Shown here in pieces: positions 32,973-45,500 of a DNA stretch of 64,000 nt. The stretch lies in assembly GCA_021442155.1 (NCBI GenBank), contig CM038215.1:276508413-276572412 (forward strand). The letters run 5' to 3'. A model generated the notes under the pieces. The model had not been told where the DNA came from. It searched no databases and saw only the letters and a program-made list of their open reading frames with translations. This DNA comes from Cymbidium sinense (Eukaryota > Streptophyta > Magnoliopsida > Asparagales > Orchidaceae). The translations under genes were made by a program, and so were the position numbers. Every line of letters starts with the position of its first letter. Position 1 is the first letter of the stretch.

Positions 32973-35384
32973 CTTACCTTGCTAATCTGGGTGCTAGATT
33001 GGATGGCATAAAATTCTTTGATCAACTTATCCTTCCTAAACATTTACGTGGTTTGGTTAATTTGGACAATACTGGACTCCCTTACCTCAGAAATTAATAC
33101 ATCCTATTGGTTTGGACTGTTACATTACCTATTTAACTGCATGATCAACTTCTATTTTATTTTGATGTTTCTTTGGATTTTGATGCTAACACCTTTCGTT
33201 AGTTGATCTCTATCCGCCGTTGGATTACTTACCCTAACCTTATTTGGGGTTTTACTGCTACTATTATTTTCACTAAAACCACTACTTTTTAGTAAGGTTT
33301 CTCTTATCTGTTGGAGGGAGATGGATTATTTTATTCTTTTCTTTTTGCTTTACAAGGATAGACTTCTTGCTATCATTATTTTGTTTATGGGTCCTATTGT
33401 AATTTTCCATTATAAGATTAAGGCTATTTTTTTCTCTTTTCCTTAATCTAGAAATTTGTTCACAGCCTCATGACTTTGTTGTCTCATTATGTAATTGCTA
33501 TAATTTTGTACAGCTTCATGGCATGCTCGAATTTATCTGTCTTTTCTCTCTTTAATAGGGTTGTGCCCCCTCCTATGCTTTCTAACCTCACCTCCATTAC
33601 CCAGTATGGAGAGCATCCGCAATAACCTTGCTATTATCGCTTCGGTGGATGGGATTTTATTCTTGATTTCATTTCAACTTGTTTTTTCTAGTGATGTTGG
33701 CTTACCTGCTAGTCTGCTTTTCTTTGTCTTGAAGGATTTCAATGATGGTGTTTTCTTGAACCCCTTTCGAGTCTATGTTGTCTCCCTGTTCCTTACTGAT
33801 TTATCTTATTTCGGGTGCAACAATTATTTTGCTATTTTAATTGTTGGCTGTTGGATTATCAGGTCTTTAGTCTGACCACCTGGTTGTTTCTAATTTTCTT
33901 TACGCGGCTACCGCTTATCATCCGATATTTGTGGACTACTTAATCGCATCGCTTATTCCATCCTGGTTCTGTTAGACTTGTGCAGATCCCTATGTTATCT
34001 TATGCACTATCTATTCTGAATGGGTGGTTCTTTGGTCAGCCAGCTGTTATTTGTTATCTTGGCTATTTCTTGTCTTGGTTATTTGCTATCTTGGTTTTTC
34101 TGATTGTTCTTGCTAATCTCATCTCCCCAACCTGTATGGAGAGACATCAGTTATACCTTTTATTATTATTATTTTCTCCTTCCAGGATTGGACTTTCTTT
34201 TTGTTTTCTTTCCAGTCTGCTTTTACTAATGCTATTGGCTTAACTGCTGGTATGCTTTTCTTTATCTTGAAGGATTCTAATGTTGGCTCTCCTTTGAACC
34301 CCTTCTGTGCCTATGTTGTATCACTATTTTATTTTGGTTTATCTTATGGTGAGTGCAATAATGGTTTTGCTATTTTATTTGTTGTTATGATTATGCTACT
34401 ACCTGCTTGGTTACTAACTAATGCAATGTCTATTCTAAATGGGTGGCTTTATGGCCACTAGTCAGTTATTTGTCAGATTGGTTATTGTTGTCTTGGTTAT
34501 CTCGCTTCTTGGTTTTTCAGATTCCAATGTTTGCTCTCCTTTGAACCCCTAAGTGTCTATTTCTCTCTATTTTATATTGGATTCCAATGTTTTCTGTAAG
34601 TCCTATGTCCAAGAAGTCGCTTATGGGGTTGGCTTACATTGTTTTTTTATTTGTGTCTAGTCCGCTTATCAAGATATATGGACTACTTAATCGCTACTAT
34701 TTTTCCATCTTGGTTCGCTTAGACTTGTGCATCCCTCGTGGTTATGCTTCTATCTATTTGGTTATTATCTTATGCACTACTGTCTATTCTGAATGGGTGG
34801 TTCTATGGATAGCTGCTGTCTTCTATTGTCTTGATGTCTTGGTTGTTTACTGATTTGGATTATCGAGTTTTATGCCCAGCATACTATTACTGGGCTTGTC
34901 TTTCTGACTGTCTTTATTTGGTGCTGTTTACGGTGGGATGTAACCTATTTCCTGTGCTTACTGGTACAACTAATCTATTGCTCCATTCTAACCTTGGTCA
35001 TGTTAGATTTCTGCATCACTTATTGTATTTGGGTTTGGGTTCGGCTGTCTTGCTTTACATTTGCTTTTTGTTAACTTCTGCAATGATTATTAATAAGGGG
35101 GTTGTTAACATATGCATTGCTTATTATGATTGGGTTTCTTTTCTGGATTATACTCCAGGGCTGTACTCCTGGCTTGAAAGTTTCATATATGTATCATATG
35201 TTTGGCTCATTAATTTGCTTAGCAGGATTTCAGCAGGTTGCTTTTTCTGCTGTTCTCTTGTGGTGGGTTTTTATGCTAGCCTAATTATACTCTTGGCTAT
35301 GGTTTTAAAAGGGATTCTGGCAAAGATGGCTCATTCTCATATGTATAGGGATTCTCATACTATGGTGACTATATTGATGATAAA
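32973..35384 (+). mobile_element. LINE family A fragment: RNase H end plus 3' tail, no 3' terminus
   Basis: It opens with YLANLGARLDGIKFFDQLIL and PKHLRGLVN, the C-terminal end of the ORF2 RNase H region, up to a TAA near 33090. It continues through the T-rich 3' tail. It ends at GTGACTATATTGATGATA, which corresponds to about 51660 in the complete copy, so the last ~630 bp and the poly(A) are missing and A-rich array follows. Two ~540-bp internal repeats are visible (anchors TTGGCTTACCTGCT at 33697 and TTGGCTTAACTGCT at 34234). Both ends are non-canonical for a LINE insertion. Confidence 0.87.
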
Positions 35385-36215
35385 AAACCTAAATAAAATA
35401 AAACCCAACATAAATATAAAAGGATAAAATAGGCCTAAATAAGAAAAATTAGAAACCTAAACTAAAAAAATGAGCCTAAATAAATAAAAGAATGAAAACT
35501 ATGAAAGAAAACCTAGGCTAAGGGAAAATAAACTAAACTACAATAAATAAAACCTAACCCTAAACCTAAAATAAACTAAACCCTAAACTAAATAAAATAA
35601 ATAAACTAAAAATAAACCTAAAATAAAAACATAGAACATAAACCAAAAAAATAAAATAAAAACCTAAAACTTAAACCTAAAACAAAAAAAAGAAAACCTA
35701 AACCTAAAAAAATAAAATTAAAATAAAACTAAACTAAAAAATAAACATAAATCTAAACCTAAACCTAAAAAATAAACTAAAATAAAATACTTAAAATAAA
35801 ATAAGTAAAGCTAAAATAAATAAACTAAACTAAATAAATGCTAAAAATAAACCAAAATTAAAATAAAAAATAAAATAAACTAAATAAGCCTAAACCTACC
35901 TGTTTACTTAATTTTTTTTTAAAAACCCTAAACCTAAAGTAAACCATAAACCCTTAGCCCTAAACTGTAAGGAAATTCAAAACCTTAAATCCGAAACCCT
36001 AATATCCTAAACCCTAAACCCTAAAACCTAAATGTAAAAAATCCATAAACCCTAAACCATAAACTAACCTAAACCCTAAACCTAATCATTAAACTAACCC
36101 TAAGTCTTAAACCCCCTACAACCCTAAACCCTAAACCCTAAATGTTACAACCCTAAACCCTAAACCTAAACCCTAAACCCTCAAAAACCTAAACCCTAAA
36201 CCATAAACCCTAAAT
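35385..36215 (+). repeat. Telomere-like composite array
   Basis: An A-rich block (35385-35890) that includes an odd G-containing stretch near 35430-35530, the box at 35896 (CCTACCTGTTTACTTAAT), then a CCCTAAA-rich block to 36210. No gene is seen. Confidence 0.88.
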
Positions 36216-38140
36216 TTATTTTCACTTTTTGGCCTGAGCTGGGTTATGTTTTTTACGTTTAGTTTTTGGGTTGGCTTGGTTTACACTGGTTCTGTCTTTC
36301 CACGGGTTGGCTTGGTTTTTTTAGCCTGGTTAATGTTGTCTTCTCTGCCTTCTTACTCTGGGTGCTAGTGAATGAGATGGTTTTTGCTCTAGCTTTATTC
36401 TATTTTCTGCACTAGTTGGGTTGTTGGCTCTTCCCTTGAACTCGAATTACATTTTGCTAGTTTTTCATGGTTGGATGGATGGCCTTCCTAGTGGGAACTG
36501 TTGTTGGCTGTTGCCTTTTTGAACCTTCATTTGTTGAATTTCCTGGCTACTTTTTTGGGTTTGCCTCCCAGTTCTTTATTATTTATTACTGGATCTTTCT
36601 TTTTCCTTGGTTTTGCATTTGGTAATTCTCTTGAGGTTAGCCTCTACTGGGTGCATTGTTTGCAGCACATTTTGTGTTATTATTATGCTTCCTATCAGGT
36701 TAGTCTTTGTTGCTGGGGAAGTTTGGTTTTGTGGCAAGTCTTGGCTATCTACTATTGTTTCCTTTCTATGGTTGATGTGCTTCTTTCGGACCTCTATTGT
36801 ATGCTTCTTTGTTAGTTTTATGCTTTTTCTTGGCTATGGGAATGCTTCCTTTGTTGGTTACTTATTATTGGCTGTTCTTTTGTGGTTGCCTTATGGCTGA
36901 TTTATGTAGTTGGTTTGGTTGGAGGACTTATAGTTGTCCTTGGAATCTTTGTTGGTTGAGTTTTTTCCTTATTAATCTTTTCTTTATTCTTGGACAATTT
37001 GTTGGAGCCTTTCATTTTTTCGGTCGAACCTTTGTTGATCTTTTTAGATTGGACTTTTTGGTTTTTTTTGGTGGTTTTCCTTTGGCCCCCAGTGACTATT
37101 TTGTCTTCTATTGATTTGCATTTTCTTTATGATGTTTCCTTTAGTTGATGATTTCATTTCTGAGCTGTTTAGTCATTTGTGGTTGCTCACCCTCGTTTGG
37201 CTTAGAGAGTGCTACTTGTTGGGACTTTGGCTTGAGGGATCCTATCTTGGTTTTCTTAGCTATTTCTCTATTAATTGGCATAGGTTTGGTGGTTTCGTTG
37301 GTTCTAGGTTTTCCATGGTTTGGAGCTTGGATGGGTATTTGGATAATGGTTGTTGTTGGTGTGTTGACTTTGTTCTAGCCTCTCTCTAGGTTATTATCAT
37401 TATTCTATTGTGGTTTTTGTTTGATTGTTTGGCTGCTAGTTGGTTGCTAGTCGATTGTTCTTTATTAAATGATGCAGGATCTGGAACTCTATAGACTATT
37501 GGCCTTAGATGTTTGCTTGTATCAAGTATGCTGGCTATAATGGCTTTGATGTTACTCACATCTTCGCTGTGGTTGGTAGCATTACAGAAGATTATAACCC
37601 TTCTTTATGAAGTTTGGATGCTCATATGTATTGTTGCCCTTTGAGATGATACTAACTAAGCCACAACATTTTCTTTCTCAGCTCTCTCCTTTTCCTCTCT
37701 TTATCCTTATCCTTTTTAGCTATGACTTTTATCGTTGTAGTGTGTTGTAGATTACTTTTACAGGTTGGAACTTTATAGAGGGAATGGTCTTTACTCAGTC
37801 AATCCAAGTGTTGTTGTTGTGGATCTTGCTTATCTAGCTTTCTTAAAGAAATCATGAACTATTGCTGACTCATTCTTTTACTATTTTCTGGATTTATTTT
37901 AGTCTTAATCTGTGACTTTTTCTCTTATGCTTTTTAGCTATAGTTTTTGCTCTTTTATTTTGTTTTCTTTTTCTAATTTATTTTGATGGGAGTTAGCTCT
38001 TTAGGTTTCAGTTCTTTAGGTTTCTTGTAGCTCTCAGAGGAGTAGAATTTTAAAGCTTTATTGCTTTTGAGAACATTGTAATTTTTTTCCTTCTATGGTA
38101 ATAAATTTCTAACTTCCCCACCCCCCAACAAAAAAAAAAC
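36216..38140 (+). mobile_element. 5'-truncated LINE 3' tail, family B (probable)
   Basis: T-rich sequence with the same style as the family A 3' tail but not clearly the same sequence. It ends TTTCTTGTAGCTCTCAGAGG.., GTAATAAATTTC, CCCCACCCCCCAAC and A10, then CCCTAAAC. Family A ends similarly (TTGTAGCTCTTTGAGAGAG.., GCAATAAAATTCC), so I infer a related LINE subfamily. The terminal CCCC-loop-GGGG hairpin of family A is absent. Hydrophobic open frames of ~90-105 residues occur in all frames and look compositional. No RT or RNase H motif was found. Confidence 0.68.
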
Positions 38141-38498
38141 CCTAAACTTTTAATCCTAAACCCTAAACCCTAAACAACCCTAAACCTTAAAACCCTAAAT
38201 GCCAAACCCAAACCCAAACCCTAAACCCTAAACCCTAAACCCTAAAACCCTAAACTCTAAACCTTAAACCCTAAACCCTAAAACCCTAAACCTTAAAGCA
38301 TAAAAACTAAACTCTAAACCCTAATCGTAAACCCTAAAGTGTAAAAGCATAAAATCTAAAACCCTAAACCATAATACCTAAACCCTAATCGTAAACCCTA
38401 AACCCTGAACGCCAAACCATAAACATAAAGTAATTAAATAAATTATAAATAAACCTAAACCTTAAAACCTAATAAACCTAAAAATAAACCTAAACTAT
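38141..38498 (+). repeat. Telomere-like array and GRP leader
   Basis: A CCCTAAA-rich block (38141-38405) follows the LINE poly(A) directly. The GRP leader (AAAGTAATTAAATAAATTA.., 38415-38498) completes it. Confidence 0.88.
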
Positions 38499-38880
38499 AA
38501 GAATAGGCAGAACCTTGATAATAAGAACATCACGGTCAGCTAGGCTAAGTCTAGATCTGGTGATGGAGGCAAAGGCGGAGGTGGCTATTATCATAGTGGT
38601 GGTGGGGGATCTAGAGGTGCTGGTAGATATGGGGGTGGTGGTCGAAATAGTGGTGCTTGTGGAGGCGGGATGACTGACAAAGGTTATAGTCATCATGGTG
38701 GTGGAAGGAGAGATCGGGGATATGATGGTGGATCCCACTACTCGAGAGGCTGGGGTGGTTCTGATGGGAATTGGAGAAACTGAAAAATGGCTGATCCGAT
38801 CTGCTGCATATGGAATTGTCTTTATAGTAGAGACTATTATAGTAATCTAGGGATTTTTATTTGCTTTATGCGTGCTCAAT
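38499..38880 (+). pseudogene. GRP 3' fragment truncated at the array inversion (module 7)
   Basis: The native frame (RQNLDNKNITVS, a TAG, then KSRSGDGGKGGGGYYHSG, GGGSRGAGRYGGGGRNSG, GGGMTDKGYSHHGGG, RRDRGYDGGSHYSRGWGG, SDGNWRN, TGA at 38781-38783) contains only one internal stop, the least damaged of all copies. The UTR stops after TTTATGCGTGCTCAAT at 38880. The next base begins TTAGGTTTAGG in the opposite array orientation, so the last ~110 bp of UTR are missing. Confidence 0.9.
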
Positions 38881-41800
38881 TTAGGTTTAGGTTTATTTTA
38901 GTTTAGGTTTATTTTAGTTTAGGTTTGAGTTTATTCTATTTTGTTTATTTTATGTTTAGTTTTTTTTTAGTTTTGGGTTTAGGTTTTATTTTTTATTTCT
39001 TTTTAGGTTTTAGTTTTAGGTTTATCTTTTGGGTTTAAGTATTTATTTAGTTTTATTTGATTTTCATTTAGGTTTATTTTATTTTTATTTTATGTTTAGT
39101 TTTTATTTTATTTATATTTTTTATTTTTTGGTATATTTTATTTTTGATTTTAATTTATGTTTTTATTTAATTTATTTTAGTTTAGTTTTCATTTTTTTAT
39201 TATATTTTTACATTTAAGTTTAGGTTTAATATTAGGTTTAGGTTTAGGTTTTAGTTTATGTTTTTATTTTATTTTATTTTTATATTTTATTTAGGTTTAC
39301 ATTTTTTATTTATTTTATTTTTAGGTTTTATTTAGTTTATATTTAGCTTTTTAGGTTTTTAGGGTTTAGGGTTTGGAGTTTAGGGTTTATGGTTTAGAGT
39401 TTTAGGTTTTGGGTTTTAGGGTTTAGGGTTTAGGATTTAGGGATTTAGGGTTTAGGTTTTAAGTGGTTTAGGAGGTTTTGGGTTTAAGGTGGTTTAGGGT
39501 TCAGCTTTAGGGTTTAGGGTTTAGGGTTAGTTTAGGGTTTTGAGTTTAAGGTTTTAGGGTTTAGGGTTTAGGGTTTAGGGTTTGGGGTTAAGGTTATGGT
39601 TTAGAGTTTAAGGTTTAGGGTTTAGGATTTAGGGTTGTAGGTTTGGGGTTTTTTAGCTTTAGGGTTTAGGGTTTAGGGATATTTTTAGGATTTAGAGTTT
39701 AGGGTTTAGGGTTTAAGATTTAGGGTTTAGGGTTTAGGGCTAGTTTTAGGATTTAGAGTTTAGGGTTTTAGGGTTTAAGATTTAGGGTTTAGGGTTTAGG
39801 GTTTAGGGTTTAACATTTTTTAAAAAAAATAAGTAAACTGGTATGTTTTGGTTTATTTAGTTTATTTTATATTTGTTTTAGTTTATTACATTTTATTTTT
39901 ATTTTTACTTAGGTTTATTTTTTTTTTATTTAGTTTAGTTTACTTATTTTAGATTAGGTTTTTTATTTTAGTTTATTTTTTGGGTTTAGGTTTAGGTATA
40001 TGCTTATTTTTTAGTTTATTTTTATTTTTATTTATTTTTTGGTTTTGGTTTTAGGTTTTTATTTTATTTTTTTGGTTTAGGTTTAGGTTTTTATTTTAGG
40101 TTTATTTTTAGGATTTATTTTTTAGTTTAGGTTTACGTTTACTTTTAGTTTATTTTATTTTATTTAGTTTAGGGTTTAGGTTTAGATTTTGGTTTTATTT
40201 ATTTTAGTTTAGTTTATTTTAGTTTAGGTTTAGGTTTATTGTATTTTGTTTATTTTAGGTTTAGGTTTTTTTAGTTGAGGGTTTAGGTTTTATTTTTTAT
40301 TTATTTTTAGGTTTATTTTTTAGGTTTAGGTTTTTATTTTATTTAGGTTTTTTTAGGCTTATTTATTTTTTAGTTTAGTTTAGGTTTTATTTATTTATTT
40401 GTAGTTTAGTTCTTATTTTTTATTATTTTATTATTTTTACATTTATCTTTAAGTTTAGGTTTTTATTTTATTTAATTATTTAATTTAGGTTTAGGTTTTT
40501 TTATTTATTTTATTTTTAGGTTTTATTTAGTTTAGGTTTACGTTTACTTTTATTTTATTTTATTTTTAGGTTTTATTTAGGGTTAGGGTTAGGGGTTAGG
40601 GTTTAGGGTTTAGGGTTTAGTGTTTAAGGTTTTTTAGGGTTTAGTGTTTAAGGTTTTTTAGGGTTTACTGTTTATAATTTATGATTAGTTTTAGGGTTTT
40701 AGGTTTAGGGTTTAAGATTTAAGGGTTTTTTTTTAAAATTAAGTAAACTAGTAGGTTTAGGTTTATTTAGTGTATTACTTTTTTATTTTAATTTAGGTTA
40801 ATTTTTTATTTTTATTTAATTTATTTTATTTATTTTATGTTTATTTATTTCAATTTAGCCTTTTTATGTTAGTTTATTTTTTATGTTTAGGTTTGATTTA
40901 TGTTTATTTTTTTAGTTTAGTTTTATTTTTATTTTATTTTTAGGTATATGTTTTATTTTTATTTTGCAGGTTTAGGTTTTTATTTTATTTTATTTAGTTT
41001 TTATTTTAAGTTTATTTTATTTTTATTTTACATTTAATTTTTTTTATTTAGGTTTCTTATTTTAATGTTTATTTTATTTTCTAATTAAGTTTAAGTTTTT
41101 ATTATATTTTATTTTTACATCTAGGTTTAGGTTTAGGTTTAGGTTTATGTTTTAGTTTAGGTTTTTATTTTATTTTATTTTTTTATTTTGTTTAGTTTTA
41201 CATTTTTATGATTTAATTTATTTTTAGGTTTTATTTAGTTTTGGTTTAGGTTTTTAGGGTTTGAGGTTTAGGGTTTAGGGTTTGGGGTTTAGGGCTTAGG
41301 GTTTAGGGTTATAGGTTTTAGAGTTTAGGGTTTAGGGTTTTGGGTTTTGGGTTTTAGGGTTTAAGATTTGCGGTTTAGGGTGTAAGGTTTAGGGTTTTAA
41401 GGTTTAGGGTTTAGGGTTGTAGGTTTAGGGTTCAGATTTTATGGTTTACATTTAATTTTGGGGTTTAGGGTTTATGGATAGGTTTTTTAAAAAAAAAATT
41501 AAGTAAACTCATAGGTTTAGGTTTATTTAGTTTATTTATTATTTATTTTAGCTTATTTTACTTTTATTTCTCTTTAGGTTTATTTTTTTTTATTTAGTTT
41601 GATTTAATTATTTTGGGTTTATTTATTTTAGTTCATGTTTTATATTTTAATTTATTTTCTAGGTTTAGGTTTAGGTTTATTTTTTAGTTTAGTTTTTTTT
41701 TTAGGTTTAGGTTTTATTTTTCATTAATAGGTTTAGGTTTAGGTTTTCATTTTTATTTTTTTAGTTTAATTTTATTTTTTTTATTTTAGTTTATTTATTT

Positions 41801-42015
41801 ATTTTTATATTTTAGGTTTTTTAAGGTTTTTTATTTTATTTTAGTTTAAGTTTTATTTATTTTATTTGGTTTAAAGTTTAGGGGTTAGGGTTTATGGTTT
41901 TGGTTTTAGGGTATAGAGTTTAAGTTTTTAAGGTTTAGGGTTTAGAGTTTTTAGGCTTTAGTTTTAGGTTTTAGGTCTAGTGTCCAGGATTTAGTTTAGG
42001 GTTTAGGGTCTCTAG
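38881..42015 (-). repeat. Telomere-like array, orientation reversed (TTTAGGG on +)
   Basis: From here on the + strand reads TTTAGGG and TTTATTT variants. Boxes on the - strand lie at about 39831, 40741 and 41501, with spacings of 910 and 760 bp. TTTAGGG-rich blocks lie at about 39355-39820, 40570-40735, 41240-41490 and 41880-42015; A-rich blocks (T-rich on +) lie between them. An open frame at 39029-39217 is a Phe/Tyr-rich composition artefact. No gene is seen. Confidence 0.9.
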
Positions 42016-42506
42016 TTTTTTTTAACAGAGAAGAAATTCAAATTCAACATTTCTTCTTTTCGATTTCATCAACCAAATAACACACCAGGTTTTCTATGAC
42101 ACAAGTGATGACATAGATAAAAAATGAGCACGCATAGGGCAAATCAAAACCCTAGATAACTAGAACTATCTTTACTATAAAGACACGGTTCCATAAGTAG
42201 CAGATCAGATTAGCCATTCTTCAGTTTTTCTAGTTCCAATCAGAACCACCCAAGCCTCTCGAGTAGCAGGATCCACCATCGTATCACAGATCTCTCCCTC
42301 TGCCACCACCACGGCTGTAATCTTCATCATTCCTCCTGCCTCCATAACCACCACTGCTCAGACCACCACCTCCATATCCACCAGCACCTCCAGATACCCC
42401 ACCACCACTGCGATAATCGCCGCCTCCGCCATCACCTCCAGCACCAGATCAAGACAAAGTTTGGTTGATGGTGATGTTCCTGCCGTCAAGGTTCTGCCCA
42501 TTCTTA
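42016..42506 (-). pseudogene. GRP 3' fragment (module 8, near-consensus)
   Basis: The - strand from 42504 reads NGQNLDGRNITINQTLS, a stop, SGAGGDGGGGDYRSGGG, VSGGAGGYGGGGLSSGGYGG, RRNDEDYSRGGGRGRDL, a stop, YDGGSCYSRGLGGSDWN, then a stop and KN before the normal terminal TGA (42221-42223). All of the Gly-rich tail is in one frame with three premature stops. The 3' UTR ends at TCTGTTAAAAAAAAC. It begins at the shared breakpoint after the leader and lacks the RRM core. Confidence 0.9.
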
Positions 42507-45500
42507 AGGTTTATATTTATTAGGCTTTAGGGTTTAGGTTTATTTTTTAATTTTTTAGTTACTTTATATTAGGTTTAGAATTTGGAGTTTAGGGTTTAGA
42601 TTTTAAGGTTTAGGGTTTAGGGTTTTAGGGTTTATGCTTTTAGGGATTAGGGTTTAGGGTTAGGGTTTATGGTTTAGGATTTATGGTGGGCAGGCTTTTA
42701 GGGGTTTTATAAATTAAGTAAACCAGTAGGTTTAGATTTATTTAGTATATATAGTTTATTTTTTATTTATTTTAGTTTATTTTATTTTTATATTTATTTT
42801 TATTTAGTTTAGTTTATTTATTTTAGGTTTATTTATTTTAGTTTAGGTTTTTAATTTAATTTATTTTTAAGGTTTAGGTTTTGGTTTATGCTTATTATTT
42901 AGTTTAATTTTAGTTTTATTTTATTTTTTAGGTTTAGGTTTTATTTTTTATTTTTAGGTTTAGGTTTTAGGTTTTTATTTTATGTTTATTTTATTTTATT
43001 TATTTTAGGGCTTACATTTAGTTTATTTAAGGTTTATGTTTAAGTTTTATTTAATTTAGTATAGTTTATTATAGTTTAGGTTTAGGTTTATTTTATTTTG
43101 TTTATTTTAGGTTTAGGTTTTAGGTTTTATTTTCTATTTACTTTTAGGTATATTTTTTAGGTTTAGGTTTTGTTTAGTTTTAATTTTATTTTATTTTATT
43201 TTAGGTTTATTTTATTTTTATTTTACATTTAGTTTTTATTTTATTTAGGTTTTTTATTTTTAGTTTAGTTTACATTTTTATTTATTTGATTTTAGTTTAG
43301 TTTATATTTTTTATTTTATTTTATTTTTAAGTTTAGGTTTAGGTTTAGGTTTAGGTTATTATTTTAGTTTAGGTTTTTTTTATTTTATTTTTTATTATAT
43401 TTAGGTTTAGGTTTATTTATTTATTTTATTTTAAGGTTTTATTTAGTTTAGGTTTAGGTTTTTAGGTTTTTAGGGTTTATTGTTTAAGGTTTAGGGTTTG
43501 GGGTTTAGGTTTTAGGGTTTAGGGTTTATGGTTATAGATTTTAGGGTTTAGAGTTTAGGGTTTAGGATTTAGGGTTTTATGGTTTAGGGTTTAGGATTAG
43601 GGTTTTTTCAATTTGTTATTATTATTATTTTTAATTTTTTTTAAAATTTAGAAAACTGGTAGTTTAAGTTTATTTAGTTTATTTATTTTATGTTTTATTT
43701 ATTTTAGTTTATTTTTATTTTTATTCAATTTTTTTATTTATTTGAGGTTTATTTATTTTAGTTTATTTTTTAGGTTTAGGTTTAGGTTTAGATTTATTTT
43801 TAGTTGAGTTTTATTTTTATTTTATTTTTTAGGTTTAGGTTTTATTTTTTTATTTTTAGGTTTAGCTTTAGGTTTTTATTTTACTTTTTAGGTAAAGGTT
43901 TTAGGTTTTTATTTTAGGTTTACTTTTAGGTTTTATTTTTTTAGTTTAGGTTTAGGTTTATTTTTAAGTTATTTTATTTTATTTAGTTTAGGTTTATGTT
44001 TAGGTTTAAGTTTAGTTTATTTTAGGTTTAGGTTTAGGTTTTATTTATTTCAGTTTAGTTTATTTTAGTTTAGATTTAGGATTACGTTTATTTTTTTTTA
44101 TTTTAGGTTAAGTTTTTATTTTTAGTTTAGGCTTATGGATTTCATTTTTTATTTCTTTTTAGGTTTATTTTTTAGGTTTATGTTTTTATTTAATTTTTTA
44201 ATTTAATTTTAGGTTTATTTTATTTTTATTTTATGTTTAGTTTTTATTTTATTTAGGTTTTTTATTCATAGGTTTATTTTAATTTTGAGTTTAGTTTAAG
44301 GTTCTATTTATTTTATTTTAGTGTATTTTTATATTTTGATTCCATTTTATTTTTAGGTTTATGTTTAGGTTTTAGTTTAGGTTTTTATTTTATTTTATTA
44401 TTTTATTGTATTTAGGTTTATGTTTTTTTATTTATGTTTTCTTTATTTTTTATTTAGTTTGGTTTTTTTTTTTGGGTTTAGTGTATAGGGTTTATGGTTT
44501 AGGGTTTAGGTTTTAGGGTTTAGGGTTTAGTGTTTAGGCTTTAGGGTTTAGGGTTTTTAAGTTTTAAGGTTTAGGGTTTAGGGTTTTAGGGTTTTAGGGT
44601 TTAGGGTTTAGGGTTTAGGGTTTAAGTTTTAGGGTTTAGGGGCTAGGGTTTAAGGTTTTTTAGGGTTTCAGGTTTAGGGTTTAGGGTTAGTTTTAGGGTT
44701 TAGAACTTTGGGTCTAAGGTTTAGGATTAAGGGTTTAGGGTTTAGGGTTTAAGGTTTAGTGTTAAGGGTTTAGGGGTTTTTTTTTAATTAAGTAAACTAG
44801 TAGGTTTAGGTTAATTTAATTTATTTTTTTATTTTTGTTTAGTAGATTTTTTTATTTTTACTTAGGTTTATATTTTATCTTTATTTGGTTTATTTTATTT
44901 ATTTTTTGTTATTTATTTTAGTTAAGATTTTTTTATTTTAGTTTATTTTTTTAAGTTTAGGTTTAGGTTTATGCTTATTTTTTAGTTTAGTTTTATTTTT
45001 ATTTTATTTTTTAGATTTAGTTTTTATTATTTATTTTTAGATTTAGGTTTAGGTTTTTATTTTAGTTTTATTGTTAGGTTTTATTTTTAGTTTAGGTTTA
45101 GGTATTATTAATTTTAGTTTAGGTTTAGGTTTATTTTATTTTGTTTATTTTAGGTTTAGTTTTTTTTTAGTTTAGGGTTTAGGTTTTATTTTCTATTTAT
45201 TTTTAAGTTTATTTTTAAGGTTTAGGATTTTATTTAGTTTTTATTTTATTTTATTTTAGGTTTATTTTATTTTTATTTTAAGTTTAGTTTTTATTTATTT
45301 ATGCTTTTTATTTTAGGTTAATTTTATTTTTTAGTTTAGTTTAGGTTTTTATTTATTATATTTTACTTTATTTTATATTTTATTTTTATGTTTAGGTTTA
45401 GGTTTATGTTTTTATTTTATTTTATTATTTTATTTTATTTAGGTTTAGGTTTTTATGATTTATTTGATTTTTAAGTTTTATTTTTTTTAGGCTTAGATTT

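Noticed and set aside
38800..38960. Relic of an end-to-end chromosome fusion
   Set aside because: Fusion would give TTTAGGG followed by CCCTAAA on one strand. The observed order is the opposite, and the join is inside a GRP UTR.
39029..39217. Tyr/Phe-rich open frame; similarly 26453-26644 on -
   Set aside because: It is produced by TTTATTT/AAATAAA satellite sequence without stop codons in one phase.
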